Assembly: GCA_000384615.1 (NCBI GenBank)
Contig: ARQU01000002.1
Span: 62,001-126,000, forward strand
Origin: an alpha proteobacterium SCGC AAA536-G10
Lineage (GTDB): Bacteria > Pseudomonadota > Alphaproteobacteria > Puniceispirillales > Marisalimonadaceae
DNA length: 64,000 nt
Direction: 5' to 3'
The notes under the pieces are model-generated. The model did not search any database. It had not been told where the DNA came from and saw only the letters and a list, made by a program, of their open reading frames with translations. This document shows positions 42,592 to 51,455 of this stretch, one piece after another; positions within the stretch are counted from its first letter, which is position 1; the number at the start of each line of letters is the position of its first letter. A program made the position numbers and the translations under genes.

Positions 42592-42846
42592 CTAACCAAC
42601 AACATAAGGCATTAATGCTAGAAATCTTGCTCTTTTAATAGCTTTAGAGAGTTCACGTTGTTTTTTTGCCGATACAGCAGAAATCCTAGAGGGTATTATT
42701 TTACCTCTTTCAGACACATACCTAGTAAGAACTTTCAAATCTTTATAATCTATTTCCGGTGTGTTAGGAGCTGAAAAAGGGCATGATTTTCTTTTTTTTT
42801 GATTAGGCTTTCTTAGAGCTTCTCGTTTAATATCAAGTTGTGTCAT
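42592..42846 (-). CDS. rpsR: Ribosomal protein bS18
   Basis: bS18 of 84 aa. Family core: [25 protein letters not shown] and the C-terminal [20 protein letters not shown]. The N-terminal basic [12 protein letters not shown] is intact. It follows rpsF by 17 bases and precedes rplI, giving the S6-S18-L9 operon. It forms a heterodimer with bS6 in the 30S platform. Confidence 0.97.
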   Translation of the reverse strand: MTQLDIKREALRKPNQKKRKSCPFSAPNTPEIDYKDLKVLTRYVSERGKIIPSRISAVSAKKQRELSKAIKRARFLALMPYVVG

Positions 42847-42863
42847 CTAATTCTTCCTTTCAC

Positions 42864-43244
42864 TTATGCATTAGTTGTTGAAACAGTTTCTGAAATAAAA
42901 ACTTCATTTTTGTAACGATCGGATTTATTAATTATTAGAGGTGAAGGTTTTTCATCAATTGAATTTATGCGAATTGTTAAAAATCTAATGATGTCTTCAT
43001 TTAATTTCATTACTCGTTCAAATTCTAAAATTGCATCAGAAGAACTATCAATATTTAAAAGTATGTAATGACCTTTTCTGTTTTTATTAATTTTGTAAGC
43101 AAGATTTCTAATACCCCAATTTTCTCTTTTTTTAATAACACCATTATACGTTTCAATAATTTTAATGAACTCTTCTACAAGCTCTTCAAACTGACTAGGT
43201 GTTAAATCTTGTCTTCCTATAATTACACTTTCGTATAATGCCAT
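42864..43244 (-). CDS. rpsF: Ribosomal protein bS6
   Basis: bS6 is a small-subunit protein of 126 aa. The signature start is MALYESVIIGRQDLTPSQFEELVEEF. A middle RRENWGIRNLAYKINKNRKGHYILLNID (as NWG.R.LAY.I.K...G.Y.L), and an acidic/hydrophobic C-terminus follow. The start at 43244 is chosen because AAGGAG lies six bases before it; the ATG at 43250 would touch the SD. Likely autoregulated with bS18 through the leader just upstream. Confidence 0.96.
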   Translation of the reverse strand: MALYESVIIGRQDLTPSQFEELVEEFIKIIETYNGVIKKRENWGIRNLAYKINKNRKGHYILLNIDSSSDAILEFERVMKLNEDIIRFLTIRINSIDEKPSPLIINKSDRYKNEVFISETVSTTNA

Positions 43245-43258
43245 CTTCATCTCCTTAT

Positions 43259-43306
43259 GGCTAGTTGGGATTTTCCCAGGTTAGCCAGTTAAACTGAATT
43301 AACTGG
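43259..43306 (-). promoter_or_regulatory. Two-hairpin leader of the rpsF operon (candidate S6-S18 mRNA binding site)
   Basis: On the minus strand the leader contains CCAGTTAA-N6-TTAACTGG (43306-43285). It is followed by an imperfect hairpin with arms GGCTA/TAGCC around an internal loop and inner TGGGA/TCCCA (43286-43259). The second ends 3 bases before the SD. The two share the CC/GG edge, so they cannot both be fully formed. Bacterial rpsF leaders are often bound by S6:S18; the structure here fits that position, but I did not check the conserved loop. Confidence 0.5.
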
Positions 43307-43424
43307 CAAGGAGGACATAAAATATTAAATTTTATGCTGGTAATTTTAACTAATGTGCAACATAAATGTTTATTAAAAATATGCAATAAATAATTAAATA
43401 AATTTAACATTTGTAGGGCTTGAA

Positions 43425-44354
43425 ATGAATTTTATTGTTTTTCCAGGGCAAGGATCCCAGAAGATTGGAATGGGTAAAGAACTATCAGATAATTTTTCTG
43501 AGGCTAAACAAGTTTTTGAAGAAGTAAATGATGCTCTGAATTTTAATTTAACAAAAGTTATGTGGGATGGTTCAGATAAAGAAATTTCTCTAACCTCTAA
43601 TGCTCAACCCGCGTTGATGGCATGCAGCATAGCTGCATTAAGAGTTTTAAACAAAATTACTAATAAAAAATTGTCAGATTTAACAGACTATGTCTGTGGA
43701 CATTCTCTAGGGGAATATACAGCTATGACTGCTACAGAAGTTTTCTCTCTAAATCAATGTGCAAAATTATTAAGATTAAGAGGAAATGCAATGCAAGAAG
43801 CAGTTCCAATTGGAAAAGGAGGCATGGCTGCTTTGATAGGGACAAATATTGAAACAACAAAAAAAATTATTGATAAAGCAAATTCTTATGGAATTTGTGA
43901 CATTGCTAATGATAATTCTAATGTACAGGTGGTAATTAGTGGTGATATATTAGCTGTTGAAATTGCAATGAAACTCTCCAAAGATTTAGGAATTAAAAAA
44001 GCTGTCCTTCTTCCAGTAAGTGCCCCATTTCATTGTAGATTGATGAAACCCGCTCAAATAATCATGGAAGAAGCTTTTAAAAAAATAGATTTTAAAACTC
44101 CTATTGTTCCAATTATACCCAATGTAGATGTATTACCCGAAAATGACCCAGATAAATTAAAAAAAAATTTAATTGATCAGGTTACTGGAACTGTTAGGTG
44201 GCGAGAGACTATGGAATTTGCTAAAAAACTGGGTGCAAAAAAAATTATGGAATTGGGAAGTGGAAAAGTTCTCTCAGGTATTGCAAAAAGAATGATTAAA
44301 AATATTATAACTATTAATATTGAAACCACAGAAGATTTTGAAAATTTTATATAA
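43425..44354 (+). CDS. fabD: Malonyl-CoA:ACP transacylase FabD
   Basis: FabD loads malonyl onto acyl carrier protein. The catalytic Ser lies in CGHSLGEYTA. The motif FPGQGSQKIGMGKEL starts the protein, and the active-site His lies in PVSAPFHCRLM. Length 309 is normal. It starts a plus-strand fatty-acid unit divergent from rpsF, followed by fabG, acpP and fabF. It is the only fabD seen. Confidence 0.97.
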   Translation: MNFIVFPGQGSQKIGMGKELSDNFSEAKQVFEEVNDALNFNLTKVMWDGSDKEISLTSNAQPALMACSIAALRVLNKITNKKLSDLTDYVCGHSLGEYTAMTATEVFSLNQCAKLLRLRGNAMQEAVPIGKGGMAALIGTNIETTKKIIDKANSYGICDIANDNSNVQVVISGDILAVEIAMKLSKDLGIKKAVLLPVSAPFHCRLMKPAQIIMEEAFKKIDFKTPIVPIIPNVDVLPENDPDKLKKNLIDQVTGTVRWRETMEFAKKLGAKKIMELGSGKVLSGIAKRMIKNIITINIETTEDFENFI

Positions 44355-44372
44355 ACTATGATGGAGAATTGG

Positions 44373-45110
44373 ATGTTTGATTTAACAGACAAAGTTGCCC
44401 TAATAACAGGAGCTACAGGTGGAATTGGAATGTCTATAGCAAAAAAAATGAAACAGAGTGGGGCTAAGCTAATTCTTTCAGGAACTAGACAAAATATTCT
44501 AAGTGATTTAGCGTCAGAATTGGGAAATGATGTTAAAACAATTACCAGTAACTTAAATAGTAAAGATGATATTTTAAATTTAGCACAACAATCTGAAGCA
44601 AGTTTTGGTCATATTGATATATTAATAAATAATGCAGGTGTTAATGCAGACAATCTTTTTTTAAGAATGAAAGATGAAGATTGGGACAAAGTAATTGATA
44701 TAAATTTATCAGCACCAATGAGATTAACAAGGCAAGTTATTAAAAGTATGTTGAAAAGGAAATATGGAAGAGTAATATTCATTACTTCCATTGTTGGCTA
44801 TACTGGAAATGCAGGACAAAGTAATTACGCTGCATCTAAATCTGCTTTAACAGGCTTTACGAAATCAATAGCTTTAGAAGTTGCCAGTCGAGGAATTACC
44901 TGTAACTTGATTGCTCCTGGATTTATTGCCACACCTATGACTGATAAGCTCTCAGATGAACAGAAAAAAAATATAGTAAAAAATATTCCAATAAATCGAT
45001 TAGGAAATGTTGATGATATCTCTAATGGTTGTATTTATTTAGCCAGCGAAGAAGCCGGTTTTATAACTGGTACTACATTACATATTAATGGTGGTATGAG
45101 TATGATCTAG
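44373..45110 (+). CDS. fabG: 3-oxoacyl-ACP reductase FabG
   Basis: FabG is an NADPH-dependent SDR of fatty-acid elongation. The cofactor motif is ITGATGGIG. The catalytic triad Ser-Tyr-Lys lies in TSIVGYTGN...YAASK, and the NNAGVNADNL and GFIATPMTD blocks are typical of FabG. The start at 44373 (MFDLTDK) has GGAG eight to ten bases upstream; the earlier ATGs at 44358 overlap the SD. 245 aa. Confidence 0.95.
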   Translation: MFDLTDKVALITGATGGIGMSIAKKMKQSGAKLILSGTRQNILSDLASELGNDVKTITSNLNSKDDILNLAQQSEASFGHIDILINNAGVNADNLFLRMKDEDWDKVIDINLSAPMRLTRQVIKSMLKRKYGRVIFITSIVGYTGNAGQSNYAASKSALTGFTKSIALEVASRGITCNLIAPGFIATPMTDKLSDEQKKNIVKNIPINRLGNVDDISNGCIYLASEEAGFITGTTLHINGGMSMI

Positions 45111-45213
45111 CATTTTTTCAACTAACATCACAATATGCTTGGCATGAATTCATATTTATGTTACTCGAAACTCTTAAAGATTAAGAATTTATATTAAACT
45201 AAAGGGGATTTTA

Positions 45214-45447
45214 ATGAGCGACATAGCTGGTAGAGTAACAAAAATTGTAGTTGAGCATCTTGGGGTTGAAGAATCCAAGGTGGTAGATAGTGCGAGCTTC
45301 ATAGATGATTTAGGTGCTGATAGTTTAGATACAGTTGAATTAGTTATGGCTTTCGAAGAAGAGTTTGAATGCGAAATACCAGATGATGCTGCTGAAAAAA
45401 TTCAAACTGTTAAAGATGCAATAGACTTTATTTCCTCAAATAGTTAA
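45214..45447 (+). CDS. acpP: Acyl carrier protein
   Basis: ACP of 77 aa, acidic and helical. The phosphopantetheine Ser is in [25 protein letters not shown] stands seven bases before the ATG. The upstream gap of 103 bases suggests it may also have its own promoter, as acpP often does; no clear -10/-35 pair stood out to me. It lies between fabG and fabF, the standard order. Confidence 0.98.
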   Translation: MSDIAGRVTKIVVEHLGVEESKVVDSASFIDDLGADSLDTVELVMAFEEEFECEIPDDAAEKIQTVKDAIDFISSNS

Positions 45448-45490
45448 TATATTCAAAGTTTCTTACTCGATTAAATATTAGGAGTTTATA

Positions 45491-46759
45491 ATGCGTCGAG
45501 TTGTTGTTACTGGATTAGGTTTGGTAACGCCTTTAGGAGTTGGCGTGGAACATAACTGGAAAAGACTCATTTCAGGCACAGTTGGCATAAATAAAATAAA
45601 TGATTTTAACGTTTCAGATCTGCCTTGCAAAATAGCGGGACAAATCCCGTCTAAACTTGAAGATAATGAAGCTGGTTTAGATTTAGATAATTGGATAGAA
45701 CCAAGAGAATATAAGCGTATTGATCGGTTTATAACTTATGGGATAATTTCAGCCATTCAGGCTGTAGAAGATTCCTGTTGGAAACCACAAAATGAAAATG
45801 AAAAGAATAGAACAGGAGTAATTTTAGGTTCAGGCATTGGGGGGCTTGAGACTATAGCTAAAACTTCAGAATTACTTAATTCAAAAGGACCCAGAAAAGT
45901 AAGTCCATTTTTTATACCCTCTGCGCTCATTAATTTATTATCTGGTCAAGTTAGTATTAGATATGGTTTTAAAGGACCTAACCATTCGGTCGTAACAGCT
46001 TGCTCAACTGGTGCTCATGCTATTGGTGATGCATCAAGAATAATTAGGTATGGTGATGCAGATGTAATGGTTGCAGGAGGAGCAGAAGCTGCTTGTTGCC
46101 GAATAGGTATGGCGGGATTTGCTGCAGCTAGAGCTTTAAGCACTAATTTTAATAATGATCCTATGTCCAGTTCAAGACCTTGGGATAAAGACAGAGATGG
46201 TTTCGTTATGGGTGAAGGTTCTGGCGTTATAGTTTTGGAAGAAAGAGACCACGCTATTGCCAGAGGAGCTAAAATATATGCTGAAATAAAAGGTTATGGG
46301 TTATCAGGCGATGCTTATCATATTACTGCACCTGCAGAAAATGGTGATGGGGGGTTCAGAGCAATGAAATCTGCATTGAATGATGCAAACTTAAATAGTT
46401 CAGATCTTGATTATATAAATGCTCATGGGACTTCAACTCCACTTGGAGATATGATTGAGTTAAAAGCAATAAATAGATTATTTGATCAAAAAATAGAAAA
46501 CATAAGTATTAGCTCAACTAAATCAGCAACTGGACATCTTTTAGGTGCCGCGGGCGCGATTGAAGCTATATATTCAATTTTATCAATAATTAATCAAACG
46601 GTGCCTCCTACAAATAATTTGATAACTCCTGATAAAGAAGCTCTAGGGTTTGACTTGGTTCCAATTCATTCAAAAAAAAGAAGCATTAAAAACGTTCTTT
46701 CGAATTCATTTGGCTTCGGAGGAACCAATGCCAGTTTAGTAATTAGTTGTTCAGATTGA
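45491..46759 (+). CDS. fabF: 3-oxoacyl-ACP synthase II FabF
   Basis: FabF elongates acyl-ACP by condensation with malonyl-ACP. It has a catalytic Cys in VTACSTGAHAIG and the His pair in INAHGTSTPLGD and KSATGHLLGAAGAIEA; NSFGFGGTNASLV ends the protein. Length 422 aa. It is preceded by AGGAG and overlaps mltG at its stop. Confidence 0.97.
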   Translation: MRRVVVTGLGLVTPLGVGVEHNWKRLISGTVGINKINDFNVSDLPCKIAGQIPSKLEDNEAGLDLDNWIEPREYKRIDRFITYGIISAIQAVEDSCWKPQNENEKNRTGVILGSGIGGLETIAKTSELLNSKGPRKVSPFFIPSALINLLSGQVSIRYGFKGPNHSVVTACSTGAHAIGDASRIIRYGDADVMVAGGAEAACCRIGMAGFAAARALSTNFNNDPMSSSRPWDKDRDGFVMGEGSGVIVLEERDHAIARGAKIYAEIKGYGLSGDAYHITAPAENGDGGFRAMKSALNDANLNSSDLDYINAHGTSTPLGDMIELKAINRLFDQKIENISISSTKSATGHLLGAAGAIEAIYSILSIINQTVPPTNNLITPDKEALGFDLVPIHSKKRSIKNVLSNSFGFGGTNASLVISCSD

Positions 46760-47712
46760 TATTTAAAAATAAATTTATTCTTTTAATAATTTTTAAAATT
46801 TTTTTGGTTTGTGTAGGTTGGATCTACTTCGAAAATAAAAGAGTTCAACATGTAGTCTTTGAGGATACTTATTATTTACTAAAAAAAAATACGAACCAGA
46901 AACATATTTTAAAACAACTAAATCTTAAAAAAATTAATATTGAATATTTTAATTGGAGAATAATATCATTAATGCGTGATGATCAATTTGTTCCTAAAGC
47001 TGGTGAGTATTTAATTAAAAAAAATTACAGTATAAAAGATATACAAGATATTTTTCAAAATGGAAAAACGATTGTAAGAAGTTTTCAACTTATTGAAGGA
47101 ACAACTTCACACGATTTAAAAAAAAAATTACTTGAAAATCCATATTTATCAGGAAAAATTAAATCTTTGGAAGAAGGAATATATAAACCAGATACATATA
47201 ATTTTAGTTATGGGTTTCCTAGAAATAAATTACTAGAACGTATGACATTAGCCCAAGAAAAATTAATAGATAATGTTTGGAAACATAGACCTAAAAATTT
47301 TATCATAAAAAATAAAAAAGAATTATTAATTTTGGCATCGATTATACAAAGCGAAACTAGTGACTTGAATGATAGTAGAATTGTAGCAAGTGTTTTTATT
47401 AACAGGCTTGAAAATAATATGAAGTTACAATCAGACGTTACTTTAGCATACGGTTTAAATATTAATGGTCAAAAAATTACAAGAAATATGCTAAAATCAG
47501 ATAATCCTTTTAATACATATTATCACAAAGGTTTACCCCCAAATCCTATATCATACCCAGGTGAAAACGCTTTAAATTCTCTAAAAAACATAAAAAAAAC
47601 TGATTTTTTTTATTTTGTTAGTAATGGTAAGGGACAGCATAGATTTTCTAAAACATATAGTTTACATAAGAAAAATATAAAATTATGGAAAAACAATATT
47701 GCTAAGGATTAA
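46756..47712 (+). CDS. mltG: Endolytic murein transglycosylase MltG
   Basis: MltG cleaves nascent glycan strands and is thought to end their elongation. One N-terminal membrane helix (about residues 5-22) is followed by a LysM-like and YceG catalytic domain. The motifs LILASIIQSETSD (family: LASIVEKET), VASVFINRLENNMKLQSDVTLAYG and NPFNTYYHKGLPPNPISYPG, FYFVSNGKGQHRFS are clear. In the catalytic segment, the usual EKET reads QSET: the second Glu is kept and the first is changed. There is no ATG near the start: TTG 46756 overlaps the fabF stop as TTGA, an alternative being TTG 46747. 318 aa. Confidence 0.9.
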   Translation: MIFKNKFILLIIFKIFLVCVGWIYFENKRVQHVVFEDTYYLLKKNTNQKHILKQLNLKKINIEYFNWRIISLMRDDQFVPKAGEYLIKKNYSIKDIQDIFQNGKTIVRSFQLIEGTTSHDLKKKLLENPYLSGKIKSLEEGIYKPDTYNFSYGFPRNKLLERMTLAQEKLIDNVWKHRPKNFIIKNKKELLILASIIQSETSDLNDSRIVASVFINRLENNMKLQSDVTLAYGLNINGQKITRNMLKSDNPFNTYYHKGLPPNPISYPGENALNSLKNIKKTDFFYFVSNGKGQHRFSKTYSLHKKNIKLWKNNIAKD

Positions 47713-47713
47713 A

Positions 47714-48337
47714 ATGAACAATAATATCCGAAGAGGGCTTGTATTAGTAATCTCTTCACCCTCTGGAGCAGGTAAAACAACTATTTGTAAAAAAATAATT
47801 CAAGAGATTGATAGTATTGAACTTTCTGTTTCAGTAACCACACGTCAAAAAAGAAAAAACGAAATTGATGGTAAAGATTATTTTTTTAAGAGCGACAATC
47901 AATTCAGCATCTTAAAAAATAATAAGAGTTTTTTAGAAACCGCGGATGTCTTTGGTTTTTCTTATGGAACTTTGAAAAAAGAAGTTATATCAAAAATTGA
48001 AAAAGGAATTGATGTTATAGTGGATATAGATTGGCAAGGCACAAGACAAATACAAAAGCATATACCTAATGATATAGTCAAAGTCTTTATTTTACCTCCA
48101 TCCATAAAAGAGCTTGAAGATAGACTTGGAAAAAGAGCAAGTGAAGATAAAAAAAATTTTTTAAAAAGAATGTCAGAGGCCAGAAAAGAAATAAGTCACT
48201 ATATTGAATATGATTTTGTTATTATAAATAATGAAATCGAAAAAGCTGTTAGTCAGATTAAGTCAATTCTCTTTTCTGAAAGACTCAGAAGACATAGACA
48301 ATTAAATTTAAACAAAGTTACTAACAATCTTAAATAA
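47714..48337 (+). CDS. gmk: Guanylate kinase
   Basis: Gmk phosphorylates GMP to GDP. The P-loop is SSPSGAGKTT, followed by SVTTRQKR..E.DGKDYFF (GMP binding) and DIDWQGTRQI, then VFILPPS and the C-terminal YDFVIIN. Length 207. The start is ATG 47714 (MNNNIRRG), with AAGGA six bases upstream; a TTG at 47699 would overlap mltG. It is convergent with rsmA. Confidence 0.96.
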   Translation: MNNNIRRGLVLVISSPSGAGKTTICKKIIQEIDSIELSVSVTTRQKRKNEIDGKDYFFKSDNQFSILKNNKSFLETADVFGFSYGTLKKEVISKIEKGIDVIVDIDWQGTRQIQKHIPNDIVKVFILPPSIKELEDRLGKRASEDKKNFLKRMSEARKEISHYIEYDFVIINNEIEKAVSQIKSILFSERLRRHRQLNLNKVTNNLK

Positions 48338-48344
48338 ATTTTAA

Positions 48345-49172
48345 TTACTTCTCATCTGATATTTTAGCTATTTTGCAAAAATCAATGATAGATAAGTTTT
48401 CTGGCCTTAGGTTTGGTGAAATATCAAGTTCCTTTAACATTTTTTCTCCATTTATTGATTTTAGACTAGTTTTAAGCATCTTACGTCTTTGGCTAAAGGC
48501 CATTTGTGTAATTTTTTCAATAGATTCGAAAGATACATCATAAAGGGGTTTTTCTAATGGTTTTAATTGTATTACACTCGAAGTAACTTTTGGCTTAGGT
48601 GTAAAGGCATTACTCGGTATATCAAATAATTTTTTACTTTTTGTTAACCAATTCGTTAAGATTGATAATCTACCGTAATTTTTAGATCCTGGTTTAGCAA
48701 TTATCCTGTCAGCAACTTCTTTTTGAAACATTAAAGTAAGCAAATCAAAATGTTGGATATGTTTCAACCATAACGTCAGCATTTTGGTTCCAATATTATA
48801 AGGTAGATTGGCTATAATCTGTCTTGGTGACACACCTAATTCCCATATAGGATAATGAAGCGCATCACCAGTAATTATGATGAGGCTATTTTTATATATT
48901 TTTTTAACGTCAATTAACATTTTTTCTGATTGTTTATCCTTGTCTATTGTGTAAAGTACATTTGGTTTTTTCTTCAAAATTGATCTAGTTAAACCTCCAG
49001 GACCTGGACCAATTTCAATTACAGTTGGACAAATTGGTTCAGAATTTTTTACAATTTTATCAGTAAGGTTCAGGTCAAACAAAAAATTTTGACCTAATGA
49101 TTTGTTAATTTTTATATTATTTTTTTTTAAAGTTTCTTTTATTGTGGGTAATTTAAAATCATTATTATCCAT
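48345..49172 (-). CDS. rsmA: 16S rRNA dimethyladenosine transferase RsmA
   Basis: RsmA (KsgA) methylates two adjacent adenosines near the 3' end of 16S rRNA. The SAM motif is VIEIGPGPGGLTRSIL, preceded by KSLGQNFLFDLNLTDKIV. The catalytic NLPYN motif is in IIANLPYNIGTKML. The C-terminal domain has FSQRRKMLKTSLK. 275 aa. It overlaps pdxA by 8 bases, which indicates an operon. Confidence 0.97.
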   Translation of the reverse strand: MDNNDFKLPTIKETLKKNNIKINKSLGQNFLFDLNLTDKIVKNSEPICPTVIEIGPGPGGLTRSILKKKPNVLYTIDKDKQSEKMLIDVKKIYKNSLIIITGDALHYPIWELGVSPRQIIANLPYNIGTKMLTLWLKHIQHFDLLTLMFQKEVADRIIAKPGSKNYGRLSILTNWLTKSKKLFDIPSNAFTPKPKVTSSVIQLKPLEKPLYDVSFESIEKITQMAFSQRRKMLKTSLKSINGEKMLKELDISPNLRPENLSIIDFCKIAKISDEK

Positions 49173-50178
49173 TATTTTTATTTACACTCATTTCATAGGC
49201 CAAATTTATTGCCGCTATTAAACTAAAAGGGTTAGCAATATTCTTACCTGCAATATCAAATCCAGTCCCATGGTCAGGTGAAGTTCGAATAAAATCTAAA
49301 CCTAAAGTTACGTTAACACCATTAAAAAAATCTAATGTTTTGATAGGAATAAGAGCTTGATCATGATACATGCAAATAGCTAAATCATATTCCTTTCTTT
49401 TTTCTGATGAAAAAGCTGTGTCTGCTGAAATTGGTCCTTCTAAAAAACAATCTTGTTTTTGTTTGACTTCATTAATTGCTGGTATAATTATTTTTTCTTC
49501 TTCATCTCCTATTTCACCATTTTCACCAGAATGAGGATTTAAACCAGTTACAACTATTCTTGGTTTAGAAATCTTAAATAAAGAAATTAAACTTTCTTTT
49601 GCAATATCTATTGTAATCTTAATAAGATCTTTAGATATAAGTTTGGGAACATTTTTTAGAGGGACATGAATTGTCAACGGAATTGTTTTAAGTTCACTAT
49701 TAACTATCATCATGACGGGATATTTTCTTTTTTTTGATAGTGAAGCAAGAAAATCTGTGTGTCCTTGAAACTTAAATCCAGATCTATACATCATTTTTTT
49801 ATTTATTGGATTTGTAACAATAGCAGAAGCAATACTTTCCATCTGAGTTTTTACACAAGTAATAATTGAGTTTTTAATAAAAGAAGCATATTTAATATTT
49901 TCTTCTCCTAAAATTATATTTTCTGGTATTTTTATAGCCATAATATTTAATTGATTTTCTTGAAAGTCAGAAAAATTAACTTTATCCTCAATTTCATTCA
50001 ATTGAATATTACTTTTTATTACTTTTTTACATTGTTCTATTAATTTTGGATTACTAACAAGTATAGGTTTTACATTTTTATTAATTTTAGAGCTTTCAAT
50101 TGCTTTTATAGTAATTTCAGTTGAAATGCTGGCAGGATCGCCAGCAGAGATTAGGATAACTTTTTTCATAGAATTCAT
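49165..50178 (-). CDS. pdxA: 4-hydroxythreonine-4-phosphate dehydrogenase PdxA
   Basis: PdxA is an enzyme of the DXP-dependent vitamin B6 pathway. Its family blocks are visible: SAGDPASISTEIT near the start (usual GDPAGIGPE), FQGHTDFLASLS, the metal-binding LNPHSGENGEIGDEE, SADTAFSSE and MYHDQALIPIKTLDF with the metal His, followed by VTLGLDFIRTSPDHGTGFDIAG. 337 aa. The start could also be the ATG of MKKVIL nine bases inside. Between surA and rsmA as usual in alphaproteobacteria. Confidence 0.95.
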   Translation of the reverse strand: MNSMKKVILISAGDPASISTEITIKAIESSKINKNVKPILVSNPKLIEQCKKVIKSNIQLNEIEDKVNFSDFQENQLNIMAIKIPENIILGEENIKYASFIKNSIITCVKTQMESIASAIVTNPINKKMMYRSGFKFQGHTDFLASLSKKRKYPVMMIVNSELKTIPLTIHVPLKNVPKLISKDLIKITIDIAKESLISLFKISKPRIVVTGLNPHSGENGEIGDEEEKIIIPAINEVKQKQDCFLEGPISADTAFSSEKRKEYDLAICMYHDQALIPIKTLDFFNGVNVTLGLDFIRTSPDHGTGFDIAGKNIANPFSLIAAINLAYEMSVNKNNG

Positions 50179-50186
50179 TTAAATTA

Positions 50187-51455
50187 TTAATTTAATTTTT
50201 TGATGTAAGATATGTTAGCCTCTTTATAAAGACGTTTTAAATGTCTTTCACTATAAATTAAAAATTGTTTTTGCATTATTTTATTCTTTAATTCTAAAAT
50301 TGTTTCTCTTTCTGGCTTTGGTTTTTTAGTATCACATATAATGTAAGTGAATCCATGGTTACCAAAAAATATTGGCTGTGATATTTTATATAATTCAATA
50401 TTTCTAATAACAATTTGTATTTTTGAACTTAAGTCTGCAATTCTTGATTTTATAATATTTAGGCTATGATTTTTGTTTTGTTTTTTTAGTAGATTTAAAT
50501 TTTTACAATTTTGTTGATTAAATAATAAACCTTTAAGTTCATTTTTGATTTTATTGTAAGCGACTTCTTTTTTTTGAAAGTTTATTGGAAATTTTATTTG
50601 CGCAATTATAACTTCCATTTCACTTTTGCTAAATTTTCCATTTATTCTTTTAGCGAGTATTTTAATAATCTTGACTTTATCATTAGTTGCATAACTTATA
50701 ATATCCCCTTCATTTAAATCAATCTTTTTGGACTTTATATAGTTTGGTAAATTTTGATAATTTTTCCATCCAATTTTACCTTTATACTTAGATGAACTGC
50801 TTATTGATATCTGTTTAGCTAAATCTAAAAAACTTACACCTCTATTCAAAGCAGATTTAATTTGATTTAGTAAAATTTTATTATTGTCTTTACTTATAAC
50901 AATTTCTGCCAAATCATAAAGATCCTCAGCTTTTCTATTTTTTTTATCTTCAAGATCATTCTCAACAATCTGGTCTAATTTTTCTAACTGTTTGTTAAAT
51001 TTATTTTTGAGTACTAAACCCCAAACCAATTGTGATTGGTATTTTTCTAATAATTTAGTCTTTGGTATAGATAGTTCGTTAATGAATTTCTTTAATTTAT
51101 CTTCAGAATTATTAAATTCATTTAAAAGTAATTGATTGGCTCTAGGAGTAACTATTTCAATAATATTTTTTTTGATTTTAAGTCCTGCAGATAAGATGAT
51201 TTTTTCATTAATAAGAGAATTCAATGATTGGTTATAAAAGTTAATTAAATTTCTAGGATCATTTTTATTTTCCAGAGAAAATAAAAGCAATTTTGCACGA
51301 TTGATAACATCTTTTTTTGTAATAGGAATTTTGTTAACAGTAGTTACAATAAAATTTTCTCTACTAAATGCATTGCTAAGAAAAATATTACTAAGAATAA
51401 TGTTTATGATTATTAATAATTTTAATTTTATAAATTGTTTAATTATTTTTTTCAC
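50187..51455 (-). CDS. surA: SurA-like periplasmic chaperone / peptidyl-prolyl isomerase
   Basis: SurA guides outer-membrane proteins through the periplasm. A signal peptide is evident (KKIIKQFIKLKL..., hydrophobic to about residue 30). The SurA N domain (FIVTTVNKIPITKKDVINRAKLLL) and a parvulin-like segment (about 180-270: LAEIVIS, LNQIKSALNRGVSFLDLAKQIS, GKIGW) follow. The C-terminal parvulin part is weak, and the protein is diverged. 422 aa is normal length. It overlaps lptG by four bases (start of surA in lptG stop). In most alphaproteobacteria lptD lies between lptG and surA; here it is missing. Confidence 0.78.
   Translation of the reverse strand: MKKIIKQFIKLKLLIIINIILSNIFLSNAFSRENFIVTTVNKIPITKKDVINRAKLLLFSLENKNDPRNLINFYNQSLNSLINEKIILSAGLKIKKNIIEIVTPRANQLLLNEFNNSEDKLKKFINELSIPKTKLLEKYQSQLVWGLVLKNKFNKQLEKLDQIVENDLEDKKNRKAEDLYDLAEIVISKDNNKILLNQIKSALNRGVSFLDLAKQISISSSSKYKGKIGWKNYQNLPNYIKSKKIDLNEGDIISYATNDKVKIIKILAKRINGKFSKSEMEVIIAQIKFPINFQKKEVAYNKIKNELKGLLFNQQNCKNLNLLKKQNKNHSLNIIKSRIADLSSKIQIVIRNIELYKISQPIFFGNHGFTYIICDTKKPKPERETILELKNKIMQKQFLIYSERHLKRLYKEANISYIKKLN

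Noticed and set aside
45140-45170. TTGGCATGAATTCATA upstream of acpP as a sigma-54 promoter
   Set aside because: TGGCAT is present, but there is no TTGC or similar -12 element at the correct spacing.
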